Assembly (NCBI GenBank): GCA_021904315.1
Contig: CM038923.1
Location: forward strand, 9,864,038 to 9,928,037
Reading direction: 5' to 3'
Length of the DNA: 64,000 bases
DNA from: Sphagnum magellanicum
Taxonomy: Eukaryota > Streptophyta > Sphagnopsida > Sphagnales > Sphagnaceae
Shown here: positions 25,262 through 36,275 of the stretch, piece by piece
Layout: each line of letters starts with the position of its first letter
How positions within the stretch are numbered: the first letter of the stretch is position 1
The notes under the pieces: generated by a model
What the model saw: only the letters and a program-made list of their open reading frames with translations
Told to the model about the DNA's origin: nothing
Database searches by the model: none
Made by a program: the position numbers and the translations under genes

Positions 25262-26395
25262 ATGGCTATCGAAGAAGAAGTAGAAGAACCCAATCTCGAT
25301 TGTGATAGAAATCAGTCCTTCATGGAGATTTGTAGACTAAAGCTGATGGAGCACATCAAGGGAACAGGGCTGAAAGCCGTGTTGCTGGGTCAATTCCTAA
25401 GCCTCGTTGTCGCTAGCATAGGATTCTCGAATGCAGTGATGGCAAGAAATGGCATAGATGCACCCACAACCCAATGTTTTCTTTTCTTCCTGCTCCTGGC
25501 AACAGTTTACGGCTCCATCTTCCTCTACAGAAAGAAGCAGTCCCAGATCTCCCCGTGGGTGTATCTTCTGCTAGCGTTTCTAGATGTGCAGGCCAATTCC
25601 CTCGCTATGAAAGCATATCAATACACTTCCATCACCAGTGCCATGCTCTTGGATTGCTGGGCCATCCCTTTGGTGCTCTTTCTCACATGGCTCGGATTGA
25701 AAACTAGGTATGCAGCGGGACATTTTGTGGGAGTGGCAATCTGTATACTAGGGTTGGTTGTTGTCATCTTCTCCGATGTGCATGCACAGGATAGATCTTC
25801 CGGAGGCAGCAATATCATTCTGGGTGATATTCTTGTGATGTTAGCAGCTACACTTTTTGCAATTTTGCATGTGAGTGAGGAATTTGTGGTGAAGAGTACA
25901 GGGGATCAGGTGGAGTATTTGGCATATATTGGCTTTTTTGGTGCTCTCATCAGTGTTGGCCAGATCTATCTGCTGGAATGGCAGGGGCTTCAATCTATTC
26001 ACTGGACGGTGAACTCCATAAGTGCACTTGTAGGATCCTCATTTTCAGGTTTTTGGTATGCCACCTTCGTGCCCTTCTTGCTGCGGATGAGTGGTGCCAC
26101 CATGCTGAAGCTCTCCCTCTTGACTTCAGACATGTGGGCAGTTGCAATCCAGGCACTGATTTTTGCTGAAGTTGTTGACAACCTCTATTTCATCGCCTTT
26201 GGCACAGTGGCTGCTGGCTTGATTGTGTATGCTATTGCTGGAGAGCTTTCTAATGATCCTCTTTTAGGAAGAGGGGGAGCTTCATCAGCTCTTGTGCACC
26301 ATGAAGACTACAAGTACACAAGAATTGAGCAGTTGCGAAGAGAAGTGACTACTGAGCGAGCTGAAGTTGAAGAACCATTGCTTCAAAGCAGATGA
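25262..26395 (+). CDS. SLC35F-type (DUF914) membrane transporter, intronless
   Basis: A single uninterrupted frame of 377 codons with an ATG start. After about 40 hydrophilic residues there are roughly ten hydrophobic segments from about residue 41 to 335, followed by a polar tail. Phrases such as 'FLFFLLLATVYGSIFLYRKK', 'DVQANSLAMKAYQYTSITSA' and 'LDCWAIPLVLFLTWLGLKTR' are characteristic of the solute carrier 35 F1/F2 family (DUF914) in the drug/metabolite transporter superfamily. The substrate of plant members is not established by sequence, so I give no gene symbol. The acidic N-terminus with repeated Glu is likely cytosolic. Family members often have introns, so the lack of them here could reflect old retrocopying; that is inference only, and no poly(A) trace was seen downstream. 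Confidence 0.87.
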   Translation: MAIEEEVEEPNLDCDRNQSFMEICRLKLMEHIKGTGLKAVLLGQFLSLVVASIGFSNAVMARNGIDAPTTQCFLFFLLLATVYGSIFLYRKKQSQISPWVYLLLAFLDVQANSLAMKAYQYTSITSAMLLDCWAIPLVLFLTWLGLKTRYAAGHFVGVAICILGLVVVIFSDVHAQDRSSGGSNIILGDILVMLAATLFAILHVSEEFVVKSTGDQVEYLAYIGFFGALISVGQIYLLEWQGLQSIHWTVNSISALVGSSFSGFWYATFVPFLLRMSGATMLKLSLLTSDMWAVAIQALIFAEVVDNLYFIAFGTVAAGLIVYAIAGELSNDPLLGRGGASSALVHHEDYKYTRIEQLRREVTTERAEVEEPLLQSR

Positions 26396-29388
26396 GGTCC
26401 CTTACCTCCCTCCCAAACCTCACAAACCCACCCACTATTCTTGATGAAAATGCAACACTGACTGAAGCAATTTTTCCCTGGGTCCCATTCCATGAATCCG
26501 GCTAGAAAAGCAAATGATTCTGGTATTCTGAATCCATTTCCTTTGTCTCTTCTATTCATTAAACTCACACCCTTGACACGCACCAAGCACTCCAAATGGG
26601 TCCTGGATTCAATCAGTTAAAATCCTGAGAACGTTACCAACACTTCCAATTGCAAAATCAGTTCTGTCATAGATGCTATAGATCATGCCAGATCATGCTA
26701 TAGATGCTCACCCACAATAGTGGTCAATATGTAAACCAATTCACATGCAAACTTTGTGTGTCGGGGTAAGTTAGGGCTTCTGAGCTCCTAGGGGAAGAAG
26801 GGAGGGCCAAATTTGTCTCCTTTACTGCCTGCTTGCTTCCAAAGTCAGCAGCTTGTTCCTGTCTTCAAACAAGGAGGAACCAACCAAATAAACATTAAGG
26901 GTGAAGAGATTGGGCAATAGGTTTTTGTGAGAGGAGGAGAACCCACAACTTTCTTGAATATATGTGAGATGCATGGGATGGACTCTATAGAAGTGAAATC
27001 CATGTAAAAAACAGGAGTATTACCAAAAGACCTGAACGGACATTGTGACAATCTGGGAAACAAACCTGTGTAGCTCTACTAAGCATCTTGTAATCAAAAA
27101 GAGACCTCCATTCACTCAACATGAAAAAAGGTTACCCCAATATCCAGTGTGAGAATCTGATGTCTACACTGAAGAAGTGCAAGAGGTATGCATGCCCACC
27201 TGACAGAGGCAAGTTAGTGCAGATCTCATGAAGAGAGGAAAAGGATGTCAGGGGCATCCAACCCAGACCTTCAATAGCTTCAATCCAGTCCAAGGTCTTT
27301 GATCTGCCCTCTTGCTCTGGAGACACTACTGTAGAGCAAATACATAATAATTGACACCTTTTTTTTTTATGTCTTTATAATTTGGTGGAACATTATTTCT
27401 TTGCATTTTTTTCATAATTTTAAATGTTGAAAGCCCAAAGAACCTATCAAAGAAGTTGTTTATATTTATAGCCAAATTTTCATAATTGAAAAAATAATTG
27501 AAATGGGATTTTCAAAAATAAAATGATTCTTTGGCACTTGAATCTCAAACCTCAAAAGGTATTGTGGTATATAGAGGCTGTTGAATAGGCTTGTGTGTAG
27601 GTGTGAAGGAAAAATATTATGATCAATGAAGTTGATGGATGGGAATTTGATGAATCAAATTTATTGAACTAATTTATTGGCTTAATAAATTCTAATGGAA
27701 ATGATTCATTGAAGTTGGTTTAGGTAGGACAACTATAAAATTCAAAAATATTTTATCCTACCAATTTTCAATGTTGAATCTAGTTAGCCCATTCTCAAGT
27801 AAAAAGGGCATGAAAAAGGTGTTTTTTAAAAAATTTCTCCTTCTTTTTTTTCCAACACCACATTCACAAGCAAATTTTTAATATCTTCTCCACCAATTTG
27901 CATCCCATTTGTTTTCAATTGAATTCAAATTCAATTCTATTCAATTCAAATTTCAGTCAATGTATTTGAACTCAATTCAATGAAATATGAATCCAATTTA
28001 ATTCAAGGCACATGTAATCTCATTCAATATTTTCATTTGAATGGAATTTTTTTTTTAATTTTTAAAAAAAAATCATCAATTGATTGTCATGGGTAGTGTA
28101 TAATAATGTAGATCCCAAATGTGTAATAAGGTTTGTGAAAATTTCAAGGGACAAATGAAAACGGTAGAAAAGGACCATTATTTTCAATATTCAATAGGAT
28201 AGGATTATGTGTAGGCTTGAACATGTTTTTCTACACGAATGGGATTTGGACTTGGTGGATTGAATCTTTTCTTCTCAATTATCTTAGTGAACTAACACAT
28301 TTACAATGAAGTTCTTGCAGATTATTTATGCATTTTGTTTATTACCATAGTAAGGGGCAACTCAAACACAACATGCATATCAAATAATTAATTAATTTTT
28401 AAGATTATATTTCAAAAATAAACTATTCCAAAATATTTCTAAACAATTCTTCATTTTCCTTTGAGAAATTTATTCTTGAAAAAAAAGTAAAATTTGAAAA
28501 TTTTGACATTTTTACAAATAATGTAATTTGTGCAAAAGCCACCAAGGTCCTACAATATGTACTTGTTTCAATAGGATATACAACTTTGTTTCTTTTGTCC
28601 TTCTCAAAACCGTCGGCTTTTGTCATACTTCACAAGGAGGATATAACAAAAGCAAATTGTGTTGATAAAATGTTTTTGGTCATACGCCAATCAAAGTGGT
28701 CTATTACAAACAAACAAACACAAAAACCTTAAAAACATTTGTGTTTTGGGATGCATAACAACCAATTAAAATAATTAATATAAATCATAATAAATATTCG
28801 TGCTCTTGCAAATTCCTAGATTAAAAATGATAATAAACAAAATTAAAAATAAAATTTTTACTCAACCAATAAAGCAAGACAACATGCAATTAAAAAAAAA
28901 TGTGCATCTAAAATATTCCCTAAAATAACACCACAATTTGTCCCATGTCCTGTGCCCAAGAGTTTGGGCTTGTATTGTATCCATGTGACTAAGGCAAAAC
29001 ACTAATATAATCCCATAAGTATTGATTAAAAAAATCCCTTTATTTCAGGGGTCAATCAAAGTGGCTCATTGTTTTTTCAAAAACATTACGCTTTGGGATG
29101 CACTCACATTTGGATGTACCCACAATTAATTAATATGAATTGCAAATAGGTATAAATATTAAAATTGTATAATGTATATACACTTACACACACACACAAC
29201 ACTAGTATAGACATATTTTCTTTTCAGATGTTTGGATTCAAAAACACCCTCTATTTTTTCCTTTTTTTCATGATACCCCTCAAGTATCACGAAAAAAAAG
29301 AAAGGGTTTTTACACTAGGTAAAGCCCTCTGCCACATTCTTTATTGGATTAATAGGCCCATGCTCAACGCCACTTCTCACACCCCTTA
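26396..29388. other. Intergenic DNA with AT-rich low-complexity stretches
   Basis: No gene is supported. 26396-27350 is probably partly 3' UTR of the transporter gene. From about 27360 the DNA is AT-rich, with 'attcaa'-type low complexity at about 27915-28010 and homopolymer A/T runs. Short minus-strand frames (26845-27063, 27132-27326, 28423-28626) lack recognisable motifs. Confidence 0.5.
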
Positions 29389-29764
29389 GAGCATCTCCAA
29401 CGGTGCTCAGTATGTGATTCCAGACAGTCAAATTTATTATGAAAAAGTCAAAATGTGCCAGTTTAGCTTATGAAATTGGTTTATTGCACCAAATTCGTGC
29501 GGCTTGCCGTGGCTGGCAAAAGGCGCAACACAGTTGTGCACCTCCCAAAAAGAGTGTAATAAATTGCACCTGACTGCGGCTCAGTATTTCTGATTGGTCG
29601 ATCACAATGATTGGTCCATGTGGTTTGCTATTAGTAGTCCCCCATGTATGTGCAGTTCCAGTTTCACTTTTATTGGTGGGGTTGCCCAAAAAAAAAAAGC
29701 AGATAAACTTAGACATTTAATTTCACTATCTAGAGTTACATACTGAGCACCATTGGAGATGCTC
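29389..29764. mobile_element. Tourist-like (PIF/Harbinger) MITE, intact-looking
   Basis: A 376 bp element with near-perfect terminal inverted repeats of about 29 bp. The left end reads 'gagcatctccaacggtgctc' and continues 'agtatgtga'. The right end is its reverse complement with two mismatches over 29 positions. The element is flanked on both sides by the trinucleotide TTA (29386-29388 and 29765-29767). A TTA/TAA target duplication and a GAGCATCTCCAA-type end are typical of plant Tourist MITEs of the PIF/Harbinger superfamily. No transposase is encoded inside, so the element would be non-autonomous. The good match between the two ends suggests a fairly recent insertion. Confidence 0.85.
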
Positions 29765-29811
29765 TTATGCTGATATATCCTGGGCCTCACGCGTAAGATA
29801 TACCAACATAA

Positions 29812-29854
29812 GTGTTGGACGGTTATTACCCCCTACGTAATAACCGCCAAACAC
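29812..29854. repeat. Long hairpin / inverted repeat
   Basis: Arms 29812-29829 and 29837-29854 are near-perfect reverse complements (gtgttggacggttattac against gtaataaccgccaaacac, about two mismatches), with a 7-base loop. It lies about 48 bp to the right of the MITE. It may be a remnant of another small inverted-repeat element. Confidence 0.7.
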
Positions 29855-30055
29855 TCGTTGTATTTATCCCCTTTGGCATGTACCCAATTTTTTTTCCCAC
29901 CTCAAAACAGTTACTCTCCCTGGGGTAAGGATAAACCTCAAATATGTACTCGGCCAGTTAGGGCAAAGACATGGTAAATAACATTTACCAGTGATGGTAG
30001 CATAATTAAAAAGGTACCAAAACTTTATTTGAACCAATTAGTTTTATTTCCCCTT

Positions 30056-30508
30056 TCACACTGAAAAGCTCCATCACAGCCCCTTGAATTGCAGGCCATG
30101 AATTCTGTCCAGTAGTCCTTTTTACTCCCTTTTCACACTGAAAACCCCAGCACAGCCCAATGAATTGCAGGCCATAATTTCTGTCCAGTAGGCTTTTTTC
30201 GCCCCTTTTTATACTAAAACCCCAGCCCAGCCCCTTGAATTGCAGGCCATGATTTCTGTCCAGTAGGCCTTTTTTGGCCCCTTTTTACACTGAAAACCCC
30301 AGCCCAGCCCCTTGAATTGCAGGCCATGATTTCTGTCCAGTAGGCCTTTTTCCCCTTTTTTCACTGAAAACCCGATCACAGCCCCTTGAATTGCAGGCCA
30401 TGATTTCTGTCCAGGAGGCCGTTTACCCTTTCCACACTGCAAGCCCAATCACTGTCGCTTGCAGCCCATGAATTCTGTCCAGTAGGCCGTCTCCCCTTTC
30501 ACACCGAA
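30056..30508. repeat. Minisatellite, six copies of about 70-77 bp
   Basis: Six head-to-tail copies share the core 'ccttgaattgcaggccatga' followed by 'tttctgtccagtaggcc' and a pyrimidine-rich spacer ending in 'ccccttttt'. The central copies are nearly identical and the outer ones are more diverged. The array ends about 190 bp before the start codon of the plastid envelope protein gene, so it occupies that gene's proximal promoter or leader. Confidence 0.9.
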
Positions 30509-30701
30509 GACACCAACCACACCATCTTCACCCAAACACAGAGCCAAGAGAGAGAGACACACAGAAAGAGAGAGTGATTGCAAAAGACGAGCGTTTGGGT
30601 CGCATTTTCTTTGGATTATTCTTGTGCGCGACGGCGGATTTTGCACGAGATTGTCGAGCTTGGATCAGTGGAATAGTAGTAAGTGGTAGTTGTGTAAAAG
30701 C

Positions 30702-32492
30702 ATGGCTGCTGTTGCGTCGCCCTTGCTGTTGCAGCCTTCTTGGGCTTGTAAGCTCTCCACACCTGGTATGGTTTCTCGACGGTGGCATCTGTTGCACCCC
30801 TCCGCGTCAAGTGGTGTTTTTTTTTGGCGGGGGGAGGGGGGTGGGGGTGTATTTGCATCTCCCATTGCATGCCAGTAGTATGCTTTAAGAAGCTTCGAAC
30901 AGAATCCAGTATAGGTCCTCGTCGTCCTGTGAAATGCTTGGGGGGATTAGGGTTTTTCTTTCTTTGTAACTTCGGAGCTCTTGAATGCTCTTTGGAGCAG
31001 CTTGGAGAATATATATGTACTGCGGTTCTTTAGATGGAAAGGAATGTAGTGAGTGAAGAGAGGAGCAACAGAGGGGCAAATCCTCTGCCTCTCTCGCCAC
31101 CCTCTTAAACCCTAATTTGTCTGAAGTGGATACTTGAAAGTATATCTGATTCTTAATTGTTCTCTGGAGAATTTCTATGTTCTTCAGCACATTGTGGGAG
31201 TACTAGATTTCGTGCATTGACATGAGGAGCCAGCACGCACAAGATTCCATCTACCAGCCTGGGTTTTCTAGCTTTGTACATGGGTGGAAATCAAACTCTC
31301 CTCTTAGAGTAGTTCTTCTTGGGGTCTTAATGGGATGTGAGACTGTGGGGAAGGAGACTTCAGGGCACATGCTTCAAGTCCCTAATTATTTTCTGCATAC
31401 TTGTCGTTGACAGGTGTCTCCTTCACTAATTCTTACCAAGAAATGACGGTGAAGATTTCACAAGTGCACACTCTAAGATTAAGTTGTTCCATGCAAGGAA
31501 AGGCACTACATTATAGATCTACTGGTGGTGGCAGCAGTAGTCACCGTGCTGTTGTTGCTGCTGAATACAGGTTGCGGACATTTCAATCCATTAGCTGATT
31601 CTCATGCATCTTTTCTGATGAGAATGTGCAATAGAAAACTGGCACTGATGCTCCCTGACTTCTATCCTGCAGACGAGGAGGAGGTGGTGGTGGTGGTGGT
31701 GACTTTATGGCTGGTTTCTTGCTGGGGGGGGTTGTATTTGGTGCCCTTGGCTACCTCCTTGCTCCCCAGGTATGTAGTTGCATTGCCAATCCTTCTGGTG
31801 TTTACTCCAGGACAGCATGCAGGAATGGGTTGCACAGGATGTAAGTATTTGCATACATATACAATACTGTCAGAGGGCCAATCAATCTCCAGGAAAAAAA
31901 AGGCTCAAGATATGAGTAGAACCTGTGTCTGGCCTTTTTGTGCAGATCACTAGGTCCATATCAGAGGAAATAGAGAAACAGGAAGGAGATGAACCACCAA
32001 AGAAGCCAACCCAGTTTCTTGAAGATGATGAAGGACTTGAGGTGGGCTTGTACAATCATGCTGACCCCTCAACAAATGTAAGTGAGGTTTAAATACACCA
32101 AGGAATCATCTCTACTATTGTCCCTATGCAGACAGCATTCCTCATGTCCAGTATGAATGGTTCAAAACTAGCTTGGCAAAAGTACTGAACGAGGTCACCG
32201 ACATCTGCAGACAAACTTGTGTTATTGAGATCCTAATGCCCACTTTAGGTGAGCCTAGTCCCTCTTGACCTTTATCCATGGCCACTCTATTTTTCAATAT
32301 TCAGGAGGGTAGAATCTTGAGAGTCTGGTTATTGACTGGAATTTCTGTTCTGTGCAGAAGACCCGGAAGAATTTGAACGAGAAAATTGCACAGCTGAATG
32401 CAGCTATTGATGATGTATCCGCCCAGTTAAGATCTGAGGATGGCTTTGGCATCCCCAATGCAGGCACTGCAGAGCTTGAATCAGCTGCGTAG
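30702..32492 (+). CDS. Plastid envelope protein of the AT1G42960/AT5G16660-like family
   Basis: Exons 30702-30765, 31414-31570, 31673-31769, 31946-32077 and 32358-32492 join in phase to 194 aa. The first 70 or so residues are rich in Ser, Ala and basic residues with few acids, as in a chloroplast transit peptide. Next come an RR-Gly-run and one membrane segment, 'DFMAGFLLGGVVFGALGYLL', followed by 'APQ', an acidic Pro-containing linker, and the helix 'KTRKNLNEKIAQLNAAIDDV'. This order (Gly-rich TM segment, 'DDEGLE', 'TR..LNEKI.QLN.AID.V') matches a small plant family known from inner-envelope proteomes; its function is unknown. Exon 4 has two usable in-frame donors, at 32041 (GTGGGC) and 32077 (GTAAGT), giving proteins with or without a 12-residue insert. 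A minisatellite lies directly upstream. Confidence 0.82.
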
Positions 32493-35400
32493 TGGGTCCC
32501 AGGATTCATATCTCCTGCTCACAGCATTTCAGTGTGGAATGCTTCCCTTATATCATCATACTCCAATAACCAGGAGGGAAGTGTTGGCTGTGCCTGATGG
32601 AGTCATTTTTTTGTTAGGGCAGTGCTAATGGGTCTTCTCAGAAAGAGCTGAATCTAACTGTAGAATGAGTACTCAGTTTTTGAACTACTTGCTTTAACCC
32701 TTTAATGCTCAGTGGGTTTTAGAGTTTCTGGCTGTGATTGGACCCCAGTCTCCTCTCCATATGTCTGGTAGAGTTGGGGACCCGACAACTTACTGATATG
32801 GCACTGTGTGTGGATAGTCTTAGTATTCATAAAGCTTCCAAATTGTGAAGATCAGGGACATCCAAACTGGAGTTGACATTATTAGGTTATCTGGTAGGGT
32901 TTAACCAGTTGGACATGTGAGCATTCAAGGGCTGAGTGTTTTACAAAGGTCCTCCATTTCTATTGAACAGAATGAGTAACTTTGTTTGGCTTGTGAACTA
33001 AATGGCATCTCCAAACTCACAGATACTAAAAACTAATCATAGCTGAAGCAGGATGGGAACTTCCTCAAAAGGTAATAAGCCCTATTGCATCTCAATCTAT
33101 GGCCAACTAAGTAACTAAGCAATTCACATCCTCTAATATTTTCAGAAGCAAAAAGTTCCAGGTTTTTGAAATTTTCGAAGAACTTCTGGTTCTCATGAAA
33201 GAACCAGCAAACAACCAGCAGTTTAGGGTAGGTTCTTTGATTTTTTAGAACCTTGGTTAAGGATCAAAACCAGTTTCTATGATATTTTAGAACCTCCAGT
33301 CAAGGATCAGAACTAGTTCTTTGATTTTTGAGAACCACCTTATTGACTACTGGTCAAAAACATATGTGCACTTTGAAGGCTACATTCTAATCCTCACTGA
33401 TCGCGTTGGGATTACAGATAGTTCTTCAAAATGTTTGATGGCTTACACATCCATCACATGCAGTGAATAGTCCCAAATTTGGCAGAAGCCATGAACCGTG
33501 GTCAAATTTTTAAAAACTTTTAACCATTGATGTCAATCAGGAAATCCAGAAATTGGGTGTTGCAATATGTGTTGTTGGAACATGCTCTTAGAGTTCTATC
33601 TTGCAAACCTATTCAAATTTCATTATATACCTATATTGAAGATGATGATGCTTCTTCAAAAGCATGAGGGTGTACTGCAAAACCCACCAAGAAACATGAG
33701 CATAAATGTGAAGAAAAACCGTAAGAAAAAACCCATTAATGTGAGTGTAAAAATAGATCGAGGAAAAAAATATTAAACTCCTGCAGCAAAAAACCGCAGG
33801 TTTTGATAATTAGATCAAACATATCTGAAAGCTCAGTGTTGGACACAGAAGCAATGGAGACATCACTAAGTAACAATGGTTGTGTGGTGGTGAGGAACAT
33901 GGGCTGCACATTGTGCTCATTGGTGATGGCATTGGTGATGATGTCTCTCCATTGCTTCCTTCTGGGTTCTTCTAACAAGCTGCTGAGTGTCAAAAGCCAT
34001 TTCACAATCCAGTGATGCTGGTAAGCTGACAAAAACCGCAGCTGCCAATTCAGTGACCTCATGTTGTACAAGGGTTCAGATGTTGTTTTGCTACTAAACT
34101 ACCAGCTCATCTGAAACATCCGCCATTTAGCTTCCAGTAAGTAAGTGTCCATAGCAGTAGCTGAGAAATGAAGAATTTGTTGGGGAGTTTGCTGTTGCTA
34201 TCAAGCAAATGCTTGGGACTAGTCTTGGGTATGATGCAAATGGCAACTACAATGTATGGGACCCCCATGTGAACCCATTGATTCTTAGCACCCCAATTAT
34301 TTCTTTGGGCAATGGAGGAGCTTCTTCTTGTTTGGTTCAGATGTTGTGGATCTACAGTTGTGGAAGCAAATGACTTGTGTGTTTGGCACATGAAGAGACA
34401 TTTGTTTTGCTGGTTGTCAGTTACAATTGGGGTAACTGTTGTAGTGTGCCTGGTGTAACCGTTATGGGTTGTTGCTGCCAAAGGGTTTTGATGGGTGGTA
34501 GTAATGGTCCATGTCTGGTTTCCCTTCATCACTGGTTTTCTGCCCTCTGGTACTCACTTAAAACTCTCTCTTACTTGTAAGCAACACCACCCACCTCTTT
34601 CTCTATCTTACTTGCCAATTTTCCTGCCAGGCTGAAGTGAATCACAATCTCTCTGTCTCTCTCTTGCTCATTGGAGATTAAGTGTGTGTTTTAGCAAGTT
34701 CACATCTTTCTTGCAATTTCTGTGTCTTTTTCAGTGTCCAAAGCTTGGCACTCACATTATCCTTGTGTTTATGCAACAAAGGTTAGATTTTCCCATGCAC
34801 AAAATACACACCTATAGTGTATTTGGAAGCTGACAAATCATCTCTATTGTTTCAAGCTCAATCTTCACATTCTACTAACATCTAGAATCTCCATTGCTGC
34901 ACCAAATCCAAAAATTTGCAATTCTTCAAATCCATTAAGACTTCACTTGTGTTTGCTAATAATATCTTTAGACTCTTTTAGATGTTAGATTTATTTCTTT
35001 TCCTTTCTTTTTCTTCTTTCTAGAATTTTCAGTCCCTCGAGAGAAAAAGTTCATTCTCTCCACTTACAAGAAGGTTATGTACATAATTGGAGAGGAAGAT
35101 CAACAAGTTAGTTGATTATTTCTCTTCTTCTTCTTCTTCTAGACTCCTGATTTCCAAACTGCACAAAAGACTTGAGCCCGACCCAAACCTTGAAGATTCA
35201 TTTTTAAGTGGAATTTGTATTGTTACACAATTGGCATAAATTCTATGTTTTCTGGTGACTCTTGCATTCATTTGGGTATACATATAGAAGCAAGCTTTTA
35301 AAGAGAACCAAAGGAGCAGATTTTATTATAAGTAGCTGGAATTTGTGACACAAAGTGAGTGAGCATTTTCTTTCGACCTCTTTCATATTGTAGAAGGAGG

Positions 35401-36275
35401 GTGATGGTTTGTCCAAAATTCTTCTAATTTCCAAAGACTTACTTACTGTTGGATGTTTGCAACAGCATCAATTTGATTCTCAGATGACAATTTTTGTGTA
35501 TCAATGTGTTGATGTAAAAAAATCACCATTGTTACATTCAGAACTCAGAGAATTTTTTTTGTGGGTTTTGGGTTGGACTCTCAACATTAGGAACAAACAA
35601 AAAAAAAACAGCTCCAATTGCCAAAAAAAAAGGTGGACATCTTTTCTCCCTGTAAAGAAGCCATCCTTGTGAAACTCACTCACCTTAGAAATTTTTTTCA
35701 ACTTAAATTGGATTTCTTTTTGTACTCAGCTCTCTTGATCAGATTCATCTCCCTAGGTGAGTATGATTTTTTGTGATGCATTTTGAGTCTCGTTGTTGAA
35801 ACAAAATCATGTATGTTTTCTTTTTTTATTGTTATTTTGGGGGAACGTATAATATTTATCCAGTAGTGCAATAGCAGCTAATACACATTGGCTAAAAGGT
35901 TGCGCACTTTCATAGTTGAAAACAGTCACCACAAGCTGACAAACAATTTTGCTTCTTCAATATTGAAAATGGCAGAAACCCATCATCAATATTCGACTGC
36001 ATTTTAAAACAGAAGGCTTGGCTAGCAGATACCTTCAGGGTCGTTTCTATTAGTGAAGTAACCAGCTGCTGTGAAAGGGAATCAAAGGCTTCAAAAAATC
36101 TGTTAACCGGGTATGTCAATTGTTGGACATGAATGGGTGCAAGTTTGAATGAGTTTTTGTCTTCAGAATCATCTCTTTAAAGTCACATCCTCTGAACTGG
36201 TTAAAATAAAACACTATGACCCAGTTGGACTCGCAGTAATGTGGGAATAGTTGCAAATTCATCAGGAGAGAGATC
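32493..36275. other. Intergenic region with unresolved open frames
   Basis: No gene can be named. A minus-strand frame at 34107-34532 (141 codons, preceded by GA-rich leader-like DNA) is followed by another at 33736-34071 (111 codons). The overlapping plus strand at about 34165-34380 also reads as a smooth peptide, with 'FVGEFAVAIKQMLGTSLGYD'. None is recognised and the two strands compete, so I do not call a gene. The rest holds a small tandem repeat at 33231-33347 and CT/GA-rich stretches near 35010-35140. Confidence 0.4.
33231..33347. repeat. Short tandem repeat, three copies of about 40-45 bp
   Basis: Three imperfect head-to-tail copies of a unit with the form 'ttctttgattttttagaacc' followed by a variable 'ggatcaaaaccag'-like part. 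Confidence 0.6.

Noticed and set aside
30209-30448. Minus-strand frame with internal peptide repeats
   Set aside because: It arises only from the tandem repeat array; the unit length happens to keep the frame open over a few copies.
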